DNA from: Diplonema japonicum
Lineage: Eukaryota; Euglenozoa; Diplonemea; Diplonemida; Diplonemidae
Direction of reading: 5' to 3'
Assembly: GCA_964019335.1 (NCBI GenBank)
Contig: OZ025699.1
Span: 310,001-374,000, forward strand
Length of the DNA stretch: 64,000 nt
Positions 28,885 through 38,762 of the stretch are shown here, in pieces. Both the position numbers and the translations under genes were made by a program. The notes beneath the pieces were generated by a model. The model ran no database searches, had not been told where the DNA came from, and saw only the letters and a list, made by a program, of their open reading frames with translations. The first letter of the stretch is position 1. Each line of letters starts with the position of its first letter.

Positions 28885-30993
28885 TTAAAAGTCCTCCACC
28901 ATGCTCGTCCCGCCAGCCTTGTAAACACAGAAGGTGTCAGTGGGACCCTGATGCGTTCCCTGTTTCTCGCCCAACAGGGTGACTTCGATGTGGCTACTTT
29001 CGTTCACAGTTCCGTAGTAACAGAACACGACGTCTTCCTTCGCTTTGGAACACAACTCGAAACACACATCAACGCACTCCCCCAGAACCGCCACGAACTT
29101 CTGCCTCGCACTCCCCACAGTCCCATGCCGAACCTCGCTCGTCGCCACCCCAATGTGGAGGTCGCACTGCATCGCGTTTCCTTGAAGCATCTTAACAAAG
29201 GCAAGGGAGTTCTCCACATGTGTTGTGCAGGAACGTGATGTGTTCCACCCAACAGCGACCCTGCTCCCCTGCAGAGACACGATCACCCCGTGCGACCTCT
29301 CCGTGCACATCGCGATCCGGGAAAGCACATCATTCACCACAACTGCAACACCCTCCTTCATATGCACACGCATGTCCACCACCCCCACTGTCGCTGACAA
29401 GGTGTGATGAAGAGGAGTGTCTGCCACCGTTGTCTGAGTGCTTCCCAAAGAACGCATAGAGTCAAACGAACGACTGCTGTTGATTGTTTCCACACTGAGG
29501 TTCCTGTCCCTTCTGTATGTCGGAGAGAGTTGTGATTCGACAAAGGCTTGCCTCCCTTGAAGGCTTCTGGGAAGGAGCAGGGAAGGGTTGATGTGAGAAG
29601 TGATCCCCTTCAGGACCGTCTCCCCCATCGGAAGAACACAGACAGATTCCCAATCCGGTCGCACCTCCTCCAACACCTCAGGAGTCACAGCCACAGCTCC
29701 CCCAACACACGCCCCTTCCATCCGAGCCGCCTTGTTCACTGTCCCCCCGAAGTAGTCGTACCTCCCTGTCAGTGTGTTCAACTGAACATCAACATCACCA
29801 CAGTGTACCCCAACACGGACACGAAGCCCACACCACGGACCATCGCTGTCCAAAGCAAGGTGTTCCAAAGCCAGCAGTGCAGAAGGCCACACAGCAGAGA
29901 CAAGCCCCTCTTGAACAGAGAGCCCAAAGGAAACAGCATCAGAAGAGCTCTCAAAGGCGACCATGAAGGCATCACCAATGGTCTTCACCTCGTAACCGTT
30001 GTGCTTGGAAATGCACTCCCGCATCACTGTGTTGTGCACACGAAGACCCTCCTTCATCCCCTCAGGGCACGCCTCCCATGTTGCCGTCGAGCCTTGGATG
30101 TCAGTGAAGACGATGGCGGAACGACCTGAGTTGCTACCAGGTGCAGCGGCTTTTGACTCGCCTGTGCCGGACCTAGAGAGCTTGGAGGTAACCTCAACGA
30201 AGAGGGCATCAGGGAGGTAAGGGCGGTAGATGTGGAGGTTGTCGAGGATGTCGGTGAAGGCGGCATGGAGGGGAGGGGGGAGAGGAGAAGTACCGATGAT
30301 GGACTCTGCCTCAGTGAGGTCGAAGCGTGCCAGGCTGCCTGCAATGTGCTCAGCTGCAGTGATCACAGACTTCATCGCCTCCTGCTCGGTGAGGAGAGAT
30401 TTGGCAAAGCCACGGGTGAAGTAGAAGTCCAGGAGGAAGACGGTAGAGTTCGCAAAAAAGATCGAACCGGTTTCTGCAAAAGGAACAGAACAAGGGAGGG
30501 TCTCACATCCACAGAATTTCTCTCTTCGGGCTGCTTGTGAAGGGAGCTCGAAAAGGAAGAACTCGATGTCGAAGAGGCCGAAGCGGGTTAACCTCTCGAC
30601 AGCAAGAAGCAAGAGCCACGATATCACAGTCATGATGAGAACTGCAGTGACACGTGAAGGGAGCCGGCATACGAGTGCTATGTCAATGAGAATAACGAAA
30701 GTTGTCCAAATCCTTCCAGCACCTTCCAACAAAGCTGACAAATCAGAAAAGAGGTAAAATACGGAACACGCGTAAAGTACAACCTCCATAGCCAGCATGC
30801 TCAACCGCTTGGTCACAACAAGTCGCATCGCTATCATCGAAAGGAACGCCACAAGTGCAAGTGATCCATATTTCCCAGATAGTGCGAGGCCTCCACTTGT
30901 AGTGACAGCAGCGGCTGTCCCAATGATGATGATTTTCTTAGCCATCACCATAGCCGTGTCGTCACCAGGCAGAATAATGCGCTTGAATACCAT
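28885..30993 (-). CDS. six-TM adenylyl cyclase, form A2
   Basis: 702 residues, start MVFKRIILPGDD. Same layout as A1: six TM helices, CGCETLPC loop, linker ending YRPYLPDALF, an intact cyclase domain (FTDIQGST, VKTIGDAF, RYDYFGGTVNKAAR) and a degenerate second domain. The catalytic half is nearly identical in DNA to A1, while the TM half is clearly more diverged. The linker carries a four-residue insert (GESK). Predicted membrane adenylyl cyclase. A strong acceptor (CCACCACAG at 31,014, after a 26-nt pyrimidine tract) leaves a 20-nt leader. Confidence 0.88.
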   Translation of the reverse strand: MVFKRIILPGDDTAMVMAKKIIIIGTAAAVTTSGGLALSGKYGSLALVAFLSMIAMRLVVTKRLSMLAMEVVLYACSVFYLFSDLSALLEGAGRIWTTFVILIDIALVCRLPSRVTAVLIMTVISWLLLLAVERLTRFGLFDIEFFLFELPSQAARREKFCGCETLPCSVPFAETGSIFFANSTVFLLDFYFTRGFAKSLLTEQEAMKSVITAAEHIAGSLARFDLTEAESIIGTSPLPPPLHAAFTDILDNLHIYRPYLPDALFVEVTSKLSRSGTGESKAAAPGSNSGRSAIVFTDIQGSTATWEACPEGMKEGLRVHNTVMRECISKHNGYEVKTIGDAFMVAFESSSDAVSFGLSVQEGLVSAVWPSALLALEHLALDSDGPWCGLRVRVGVHCGDVDVQLNTLTGRYDYFGGTVNKAARMEGACVGGAVAVTPEVLEEVRPDWESVCVLPMGETVLKGITSHINPSLLLPRSLQGRQAFVESQLSPTYRRDRNLSVETINSSRSFDSMRSLGSTQTTVADTPLHHTLSATVGVVDMRVHMKEGVAVVVNDVLSRIAMCTERSHGVIVSLQGSRVAVGWNTSRSCTTHVENSLAFVKMLQGNAMQCDLHIGVATSEVRHGTVGSARQKFVAVLGECVDVCFELCSKAKEDVVFCYYGTVNESSHIEVTLLGEKQGTHQGPTDTFCVYKAGGTSMVEDF

Positions 30994-31013
30994 CTCTGGG
31001 AATGAGAAATATC

Positions 31014-31056
31014 CTGTGGTGGTTTATGAGAAAAGAAAAAAGAAAAAAAAAAGAAA
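31014..31056 (-). promoter_or_regulatory. candidate splice acceptor for A2
   Basis: On the coding strand an almost pure pyrimidine tract (31,031-31,056) is followed by CTCATAAACCACCACAG and then GATATTTC. The start codon is 20 nt further on. Gene A1 has the related sequence CCACCTCAG-GATAC at the same place. Confidence 0.5.
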
Positions 31057-31169
31057 CATTTAAGGGTACCTGCGGTGTGTGGCAGGACGCAAGTAAGAAT
31101 TTTGGTGTGGGTGGTATGAGAGGGAGTGAAAACAATAGGGTTTCTTGTAAAAGTACCCAAAGGACATTC

Positions 31170-33242
31170 TCAGAACCCCATCACTATGCTTGTTTTGTTC
31201 ACCATGTAAGCATTGCTGAGGGTTGTTCCAGTTTGTACCCGTTGCACCTTGATGCATGTGGTGCCCTCCATCTCACAGATCTCTGCCTCCGTTCCGTAGT
31301 AACAGAACACACGGTCTTCCTTCGCTTTGGAACACAACTCGAAACACACATCAACACACTCCCCCAGAACCGCCACGAACTTCTGCCTCGCACTCCCCAC
31401 AGTCCCATGCCGAACCTCGCTTGTCGCCAGCCCAATGTGGAGGTCGCACTGCATCGCGTTTCCCTGAAGCATCCCAACAAAGGCAAGGGAGTTCTCCACA
31501 TGTGTTGTGCAAGAACGTGATGTGTTCCACCCAACAGCGACCCTGCTCCCCTGCAGAGACACGATCACCCCGTGCGACCTCTCCGTGCACATCGCGATAC
31601 GGGAAAGCACTTCATTCACCACAACTGCAACACCCTCCTTCATCCCCACACGCATGTCCACCACCCCCACTGTCGCCGACAAGGTGTGATGAATGCCTAC
31701 CGAACTGTTTTTTATGGAATATATCGAGTTCTTCGCACTGAGGTTCCTGAGCCCAAGACGGCGTTCGTCTCTTTTCAGTACGAGTTGCGATTCGACAAAA
31801 TTACGTCTCCCCCGTAGGCCATCTGGGAGGAGCAGGGAAGGGTCAATTACCCCCGTGATCCCCTTCAGAGTAGTTTCCCCCATCGGAAGAACACAGACAG
31901 ACTCCAGATCCGGTCGCACCTCCTCCAACACCTCAGGAGTCACAGCCACAGCTCCCCCAACACACACCCCTTCCATCCGAGCCGCCTTGTTCACTGTCCC
32001 CCCGAAGTAGTCGTACCTCCCTGTCAGTGTGTTCAACTGAACATCAACATCACCACAGTGTACCCCAACACGGACACGAAGCCCACACCACGGACCATCG
32101 CTGTCCAAAGCAAGGTGTTCCAAAGCCAGCAGTGCAGAAGGCCACACAGCAGAGACGAGCCCCTCTTGAACAGAGAGCCCAAAGGAAACAGCATCAGAAG
32201 AGCTCTCAAAGGCGACCATGAAGGCATCACCAATGGTCTTCACCTCGTAACCGTTGTGCTTGGAAATACACTCCCGCATCACTGTGTTGTGCACACGAAG
32301 ACCCTCCTTCATCCCCTCAGGGCACGCCTCCCATGTTGCCGTCGAGCCTTGGATGTCGGTGAAGACGATGGCGGAGCGGTTTGACTCGCTGCCAGGTGCG
32401 GTGGCTGTGTCGCACTTGGGGGTAGCCTCAGTGAAGAGGGCATCAGGGAGGTAAGGGCGGTAGATGTGGAGGTTGTTGAGGATGTCGGTGAAGGCGGCAT
32501 GGAGGGGAGGGGGGAGAGGAGACTGAGATGATTTTAAGTTACTGATGATGAGCTCCGCCTCAGAGAGGTCGAAGTGGGAGAGCGCGGAGGCGATCCGCTC
32601 TGTGGCGCTGATGACGGAGTGCATCTTCTGGTGCTCCTTTTTGAGTCTGTGCGCGAAGCCACGGGTGAAGTAGAAGTCCAACAAGAATACTGATGCAAAG
32701 GAAAGCAGCTCACCAAAGGAATGATAAAAAGACTGAGCACAAGGAAGCTCACTACACTCGAAGACCTCCCTGCGTGTCGTTTGCGATGATAAGAAGGGCA
32801 TGTCCATGAGCCCGAAGCGAAGCCACAGCTCGGTGCTGATTATGACGAGCCAGGAAACCGTCATTGCTAAAAGGCGGTGTGTCACCCGCTGCTTTAGATC
32901 ACAGACCAAGCAAATATCGATGATAAGGATGACACTGGGCCACAGCCGAGTATCGCTCAGAGCTGCTACGTACAGATCCCCCATCAAGACACTTATGCCG
33001 AAAATGTACATCCCGGTCTCCACCAGCCAGGGCCTAAGCTTCCTCTCCCAGGCCATCTGCGCAAAGAACACCACGGCCCACAGTATCGGGGGTACTCCTC
33101 TTAAGTTAAATGGTGCGGTGGCAGTATTCGAAACTGTGAAGCCAAACCCAATTATGGCGACCAAACCTGTTACAAGCAGCACTTGTGTCTTGAAGATAGT
33201 CTTCATGCTGTCATCCTTACGGACTGCCCATCGGTACCACAT
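31170..33242 (-). CDS. six-TM adenylyl cyclase, form A3, with divergent membrane half
   Basis: 690 residues. The N-terminal third (MWYRWAVRKDDSMKT onward) is only distantly related to A1/A2 but keeps six hydrophobic segments, and the loop has ECSELPC (one cysteine of the usual set missing). From the linker PLPPPLHAAFTDILNNL through both cyclase domains it is nearly identical to A1/A2, including the metal Asp pair, Lys/Asp adenine selectors and Asn/Arg. A new sensor half joined to a homogenised catalytic half suggests gene conversion or domain exchange. The C-terminus differs after the second domain (CIKVQRVQTG). Predicted adenylyl cyclase. Confidence 0.85.
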   Translation of the reverse strand: MWYRWAVRKDDSMKTIFKTQVLLVTGLVAIIGFGFTVSNTATAPFNLRGVPPILWAVVFFAQMAWERKLRPWLVETGMYIFGISVLMGDLYVAALSDTRLWPSVILIIDICLVCDLKQRVTHRLLAMTVSWLVIISTELWLRFGLMDMPFLSSQTTRREVFECSELPCAQSFYHSFGELLSFASVFLLDFYFTRGFAHRLKKEHQKMHSVISATERIASALSHFDLSEAELIISNLKSSQSPLPPPLHAAFTDILNNLHIYRPYLPDALFTEATPKCDTATAPGSESNRSAIVFTDIQGSTATWEACPEGMKEGLRVHNTVMRECISKHNGYEVKTIGDAFMVAFESSSDAVSFGLSVQEGLVSAVWPSALLALEHLALDSDGPWCGLRVRVGVHCGDVDVQLNTLTGRYDYFGGTVNKAARMEGVCVGGAVAVTPEVLEEVRPDLESVCVLPMGETTLKGITGVIDPSLLLPDGLRGRRNFVESQLVLKRDERRLGLRNLSAKNSIYSIKNSSVGIHHTLSATVGVVDMRVGMKEGVAVVVNEVLSRIAMCTERSHGVIVSLQGSRVAVGWNTSRSCTTHVENSLAFVGMLQGNAMQCDLHIGLATSEVRHGTVGSARQKFVAVLGECVDVCFELCSKAKEDRVFCYYGTEAEICEMEGTTCIKVQRVQTGTTLSNAYMVNKTSIVMGF

Positions 33243-33384
33243 ATTTCTATTCTTTTGCCCTCCTTTCAGTAAAACTCAAAGTAAAAGACAAAAAGAAAAA
33301 AGTTTAAAAAAAAAGGACTCATGACAGAAAAAGAGAAGAAGAAACACGACAAGAAAAGGATGAAAGAACTCAAAAATTGAATTC

Positions 33385-33790
33385 ACTATGATAGGAAACG
33401 AAGTTGTGCAACGGCCTACCTTATGATGCTCTCGACAGACGAACAACGAGCACCAGCTTCGTTTCCTGAATGGCGATGACGTCCTTCCCTCTTTCTCGCT
33501 TGGTGAAGCAGCGTCTTGACACAGTTACAGTTCCACGTGACACCTCGGAGGGGAGCCACATATTCCTGCCCGTCGGGGCACGTGCCAGGCGGTTTGGTCT
33601 CCGTGGGTCCCCCTTCAGCAGCGCCGCGAGCACCCGCCTCACGACTCCCTCCACCAGCTCGCGCGCTGAATGCAGCTGGCTTTTCGCTTAGCACCTTTGG
33701 GGGCATTGTCTTTTCCTTTGCTGCCGGTGGCCTTCTTCCACGCCTTCGGGGTAGGAGTAGAAGGTACAGTGTTGTTCCTACCAACTGTCT
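33385..33790 (-). mobile_element. internally deleted non-LTR element: start of APE endonuclease joined to the 3' end
   Basis: Frames 33,784-33,416 and 33,654-33,421 together read GVTWNCNCVKTLLHQARK and, after a one-step frame change, KDVIAIQETKLV. These are the first beta strands of an APE-type endonuclease (N-C-N and I-Q-E-T). The piece is followed at once by SIIR-stop and the 3' flank CTTCGTTTCCTATCATAGTG, as in the element at 35,239. RT and most of ORF2 are deleted, leaving both termini. Confidence 0.6.
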
Positions 33791-33820
33791 GTCGGACCTC
33801 CTTGGTCTCTGGCTGTGACG

Positions 33821-33906
33821 AGAAAATTACAGTGGGTAGCAGGGAACTGCCCCAAAAGGGGTGTCTTGTCCAAGCCTTGTTGTGCTGTATTCCTCAAGAC
33901 GGGTAG
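33821..33906 (+). mobile_element. inverted fragment of the 35-kb LINE 3' end
   Basis: GTGGGTAGCAGGGAAC and CCCAAAAGGGG read forward here and in reverse complement at about 35,305-35,335, where they encode the C-terminal VGSRERPQKG. The plus frame here reads TVGSRELPQKG. It is the only retroelement ORF piece I found on the plus strand. Confidence 0.5.
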
Positions 33907-35238
33907 GAGCTTACACCAAAATTCCATCCAATTCTATCCCTGGAAAGGGAAGAGAAGAAGAGAAAGATGGTTCAAAACAGGCTAAGGAGCGAAATAAAAC
34001 AAGACTATGCGGGGGGGGGACTAAAAAAAACTATGAGTGTGGTGAGCCACTCCCTTTACCCTCCTCTTGAGTTTTGGCCGCGGGAACTTCAGGCCATTCA
34101 AAAATAGGCAGAAAGTATATTCCACTCGTGCTCCAACAATCAAGAAAGCCTCCCTAAAAAAAAGGAAGGAACTGGCCGTTACTCTACATGCGCCGAGGGG
34201 GTAGCTGAAATGTTGTAAATAAAAAAAGGGGGAAAAAGAACCGAGAGGGGTAGACCACCTGGAGGAAAACGGCACAGCAAGGACAAGGGTAGTCTGCAGA
34301 CAAAAAGAAATATAACAACCAAAGGAGGTTGACAGCCCGGGTATCAAACCCCCCCTAAAATCCCATGCAAAGGTGGTTTTTTCTCACTTTTGCCAAAAAT
34401 GCACCATCAAAATTACAGCACCAGGGCAGTCACAATGGGGCGTTCCATGCAGAGTTGCCAGCCCGCGTTTGGATCTGCAAAAACATGTTGCATGCAGCTA
34501 AGGGACCTGATATGCAGTCCCCAACTTGCAGGTTGTAGGTGACGTGGGGCTATCGAGAGGTGGACGCTCCTCGGGCAAGGCCCAGATCGCGGACGTGCGG
34601 GCTGATCCGAACTGGGTCTGGGGTGTTTTGTGACGGGTTTGGGTCAAAATATATGGTCAAATGGCCTTTGAAACGTTTTTTCTTTTGGCAAAAAGAAAAC
34701 TACTTGGCGTTAAGTGTGCAGCGTGGTGGGGGGTGTTATAAAACACCTTTGCATGGGGCTTTTGATAGGAAACAAGGAAAAAAAAAAAGCAATTTAAAAA
34801 AAGCACCCCCCCCCCCCCATGCAATGCCTGGAAAGGCCACATAAAACAAAAAAGAAAGCTGATTGTGACAACGCTCCGCCCCCGAATCCTGACCACCACG
34901 TACAGCACATGGGTAGGGGGGGGGGGATTTTTTTCTTGCTAGGAAACCGGGAAACGCTTCCCTTGCCGTTTCCTCCTTAAGGAAGTGGTTTCGGCCAAAA
35001 AAAGATTTCCCTCAAGCCACAGTACTGCGACGCAAAAAAATTCACTATGATAGGAACGAAGTGGTTAGCAACGGCCCGCCGAAAAAAAAAAGGGAGCTTT
35101 TGACGTGAAAAAAAGTTGAACTCGTATAAAAAACCTTTTTTTTGTTTGTGATACAACCGGGGGGTTAACCTGTAGAAGGATAAGCCCAAAACAATTCATT
35201 ATCAATATATTGTTTTTCCTGTTCAAGCAAAAAAAAAT
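33907..35238. other. intergenic DNA, including a CpG-poor block
   Basis: No gene supported. About 34,340-34,540 is TG/CA-rich and CpG-poor with few homopolymers, unlike its surroundings, and resembles the decayed element at 1925-3412 in composition. 35,041-35,083 is a copy of the module TTCACTATGATAGGAACG, also at 33,390, 35,239 and 58,128. 35,150-35,230 carries the GGGTTAACCTGTAGAAGG module. A C-run lies at 34,807-34,819. Confidence 0.45.
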
Positions 35239-36449
35239 TCACTATGATAGGAACGAAGTGGTTAGCAACGGCCCGCCGCGGTGGCGTGCCTACCTTATGA
35301 TGCTCCCCTTTTGGGGTCGTTCCCTGCTACCCACCGTAGTGCCTAGCTGTCGTTTATATCTTCCAATCCTTTCTTTCCGATAACCTTCTCTCAGTCCTTT
35401 CAGGGCCCTCCTATCAAAGCCAACGACGTGGTCGCGGCCAATGGATCGTAGTGATCTCACGTTCTTGCATGACTGCGCCGGAAAAGCGCGTCTCCTCTTC
35501 TCCCTCATCCATGTCGCTTGCAGCGTATCCAGGATCCGCTTGATCCTCACCGCCTTCTTGTCGATGTCAATCGTCGTGTTGATGTTAACCCCCAGCGTCT
35601 TCTTCGTGTAGCACTCGAAGTCAATCGCCAGCTCGATCGCCGACACGGACGTTCCCTCCTCCGCCCACCGCAGCGCAGCCAGCCATCTCAGCACCTGATC
35701 ACCGTACTCCCTGAGCTGCGGGGTCAGCTTGAGCTTGTACAGTTCCACAACCTTTGGCGCCTCGAAACGCCTTCCTTGAGTCGTCACCATCCACGGCGGT
35801 TCCTTCTCAACCGCGAACCGCTTCACCGCCAGAGCATCGTCCCTGCGCCTCACCACCTCTGCCAAATACCTCTGCAGCCTCTCCAAACCGCGGAACACGA
35901 CCTTCCTCGGGAGAATCCCGTGCAGCTCCAAACAGACCGGCCACCTTTCGCTCCTGACCAGACCGGTATATACCTCCTTCTTCTGCACCTCCAATGCGAC
36001 CTCGCACTCCCAAAGCTGGTGTCGCAGCAACCTAACTGTGCTGCCCTTCGCAGCATCACAAACATCGCAATTGAGCGTTCCCGCTGCTTTGTCCGTCCTC
36101 CCCCTATCCAGGTGGTCGGCTTCTTCCTCGCTCCCCTCACCTCCCTCCTCATCAGGTTCTTCAGGAGGGGAGAGTAAAACTTGTTTCGCATACGGGCGGA
36201 GGTACGGCACCGCCCCGGCGATTATCCTCCTCACCCGCCACGCTTCGAGCGGTCTGCGTGCGCTGCACTTCATCCAGTAAGCGTTCGTTGCAGGGGCCGC
36301 GCCCATCCCAAGCCCGGCCATCGTGCTTCGCGCCTTCACAATACCCGATGTCCTCATCCTCCGCAGAGCCTCCCTGAGGTCGTGCCCAGGATTCTCTCCT
36401 CTGTGCCAGCTTGTCAGCCTTTCCCACTTCCATCCGATCGCCGGAAGCC
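35239..36449 (-). mobile_element. 5'-truncated LINE fragment, second subfamily
   Basis: A 355-codon frame (36,357-35,290) encodes RRIIAGAVPYLRPYA, an acidic linker, a finger (CDVCDA...HQLWEC, C-x2-C-x12-H-x4-C), LELHGILPRK, LRWAEEGTSVSAIELAIDFE and RSLRSIGRDHVVGFDRRAL, ending RPQKGSIIR. It is clearly related to but distinct from the 27/50-kb family. The 3' flank is the TTCACTATGATAGGAACG module. No RT or endonuclease. The 5' break near 36,450 abuts a 14-nt A-tract. Confidence 0.8.
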
Positions 36450-36540
36450 ACCTCAGAAAAAAAAAAAAAACTCAAAGTACAGGACAAGCCCCCCGCTAGA
36501 GGGCCGCCCTATGGGAGGGGGGGGGTCTATCTGTTAAAAA

Positions 36541-36868
36541 AAATGGGGCTTTGATTGCAACACTAGGTGGCGTCAAGCGTGCAACGAAGCACGAACTACC
36601 TACTTGATAGCAGGGGGCGCTCCTCGGCCGAGCAGTAGCTTCTTCTGCGTTCCGCGTCGTGTCCTTAATGCGTGCGGTGTGCTCAACCCTAGCCGGGGCG
36701 TCCCAGACCAAGATTCTGCGCTCGTGCAGTTTGCTGCCTGTTCGTCACCCTGAGCATCTGCGTTACGTTCTTCCACTCGGGCGCTACCGGTGATGACCGA
36801 CGAGGAGGTCAACAGCGAACAACACATCTGATGTACTTCTTATATTTCCATGTTATCCCCACCACCTT
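36541..36868 (+). repeat. SINE-like element copy d
   Basis: About 328 bp, starting ATGGGGCTTTGATTGCAACA and ending CCCCACCACC plus TTTA and a 12-nt A-tail. Very similar to copies b and f. Confidence 0.85.
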
Positions 36869-36912
36869 TAAAAAAAAAAAACATTTTCGCATCACTACAA
36901 TGCCGTGGCACC

Positions 36913-38586
36913 TTAGAAAGCAGAAACTGTGTCTGATTCCGCTTTGAGGATTCTTGCAAGCTTCGTCACGTGATCTGCGACAAAGCTGGGCAAGTCCCTC
37001 TTGATACTCAGGACACGGAGGGATTCCTCCTTGTTCCCCATCAAGTAGTGCCTCCCTGCCTGGTTGTAAACCTCCCAAGGACTCTCTTGTAACTCATACA
37101 TCCATTCACCAAGAGCGTTGTTCTTCTGCGTGTCATGGCCAACCACCTCATAAGCAATGTTGTCAAGGTAGGTTTCCAACAATATGCGCATGGTGACGCA
37201 GTAAGAAAGCTCATTGTACATCCCATCGCTGCAAATGACATCGAGGGAGGCGTGCTTGCAGAACCTCTCCAGTTGTGAGGCTTGAACGGCGACCTTTCCG
37301 ATGACACCGATTGACATCAGCTCGGCACACCCGAACGACCCGCAGTGCGCTGCCCCTGTAGAAACACCAATAGTACATTGCACGCCTTCAACAAGATTGT
37401 CTTGAAGATCAATGGCGGCATTGATGGCTGAACGGGGATGTAGGGGGCATCTTTTTGTTGCGTTGAACGACGCGTGGACGTGGTCGCCCAGAACGACACT
37501 TACAATACCGCTGTGCGTTTTCACCGCACGAAGTGACGCCTCCACAAAACGGGTGAATCTCGACCCGAAGCCTCCCGGATCAGACACTACAGCATGCGAC
37601 CCCAGCATATTCGCCACTGTGTACGAGACCCTTCTTTTATCTATAGCAAGAAACAAGGAGCTCCCTTCTGACTGCAACGACTGCAAACGAGGGTCAGCCC
37701 CCTTGCTCATCCTCGTCTCTTGCGTGTTTATGGTCGAGTCTTCCTCACCCAAGTTCACATCCATCGGGAAGCTTTCGCCCTGCAAGCAAGACTGCGGTAA
37801 GTAAGGGCGGTAACTGTACAGATTTCGAAGTACACTACTTAAGGCTTCGTATAATGGTGGGGGTAGTGGTGGTGATTCCTTGATGGCTTGCTCTGCGGAC
37901 TCGAGATCAAAACGTGACAAGCAGCTTGCGATGTGCTCGGCAGCGGTGATCACAGACTTCATCGACTCCTGCTCGGTTTTCAGCGTCTTTGCAAACCGTC
38001 TGGTGATGTAGAAGTCGTATAAAAAGATGGCGGATTGTCCGAAGAAATAGTTAAATGATTCGACTGCTGGGATGGCACAGGGAAGCGTTTTGCAATCGCA
38101 GAGAACCTCCCATCGAGACTGTTGCGAAGGAAGGGTGAATAGACCCCCGTTGTCGATTTCAAACAGACCGGCCCGCACAACACGTTCCACAGCGACCACC
38201 AAGAGCCAAGCAAGAACAATGGAAACAAGGACAATAGATACGCGAGGGGGCATGTTCGTGACGAGAGCGATATCTGCGAGGACAACAAACGCTGACCACG
38301 ACCGCATAGTGTGGTCGGATAAACTGATCCAATCCGATATTATAAAATTAACCGCATACGCGTACAAAAGAATCTCCACAGACAGCTTGCTTACACGTTT
38401 TGTTGCAAACACGTAGCCCCCTGCTCCTAGCTGTGCGGAGAAGCCGACAGCTGTGTAGTAGTCCCCAGATGACATCATTAGTGGAATTATAATAAGAGAT
38501 ACAAGAGTGGACCACACCAGGACTTTCTTCGTCATTGTCACATGCATGTCGTCGCCAGGCCGCAGCACATATTCGATGAGGAACAT
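36913..38586 (-). CDS. six-TM cyclase-homology protein, form B2 (dead)
   Basis: 557 residues, start MFLIEYVLRPGDDMH. Six TM helices, CDCKTLPC loop, linker MKSVITAAEHIASCLSRFD, then one cyclase-homology domain. First metal Asp absent (SYTVANML), Gly-Asp kept (LGDHVHASF), Asn/Arg absent (GKVAVQASQLE). The body TGAAHCGSFGCAELMSIGVI is shared with other B members. Tail EWMYELQESPWEVYNQAGRH, then a unique extension ending AESDTVSAF. Most diverged form B in its linker. Predicted catalytically inactive; perhaps a ligand-sensing partner of an active cyclase. Confidence 0.8.
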   Translation of the reverse strand: MFLIEYVLRPGDDMHVTMTKKVLVWSTLVSLIIIPLMMSSGDYYTAVGFSAQLGAGGYVFATKRVSKLSVEILLYAYAVNFIISDWISLSDHTMRSWSAFVVLADIALVTNMPPRVSIVLVSIVLAWLLVVAVERVVRAGLFEIDNGGLFTLPSQQSRWEVLCDCKTLPCAIPAVESFNYFFGQSAIFLYDFYITRRFAKTLKTEQESMKSVITAAEHIASCLSRFDLESAEQAIKESPPLPPPLYEALSSVLRNLYSYRPYLPQSCLQGESFPMDVNLGEEDSTINTQETRMSKGADPRLQSLQSEGSSLFLAIDKRRVSYTVANMLGSHAVVSDPGGFGSRFTRFVEASLRAVKTHSGIVSVVLGDHVHASFNATKRCPLHPRSAINAAIDLQDNLVEGVQCTIGVSTGAAHCGSFGCAELMSIGVIGKVAVQASQLERFCKHASLDVICSDGMYNELSYCVTMRILLETYLDNIAYEVVGHDTQKNNALGEWMYELQESPWEVYNQAGRHYLMGNKEESLRVLSIKRDLPSFVADHVTKLARILKAESDTVSAF

Positions 38587-38762
38587 ATTCCGTTTAGTTT
38601 TTTCTTTTTTTTTTTTTTTTTTTTGTTCTCTACCCCCCTCCTCCTCCCCCTCCTGTTCGTGTTTTTTCTTTTAAGGAAACGGAAAACGCTTCCCTGTTGG
38701 GGGGCATTCGGTAATTCCTCTTGGAAAAGAGGACAGGAAATCTCACTTGCCCGATAGAGTGC

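Noticed and set aside
36600-36827. Minus-strand 75-codon frame in SINE-like copies (also 52,373-52,600)
   Set aside because: Frame length varies or breaks between copies (19.9, 23.2, 27.1 and 43.6 kb), so no conserved protein.
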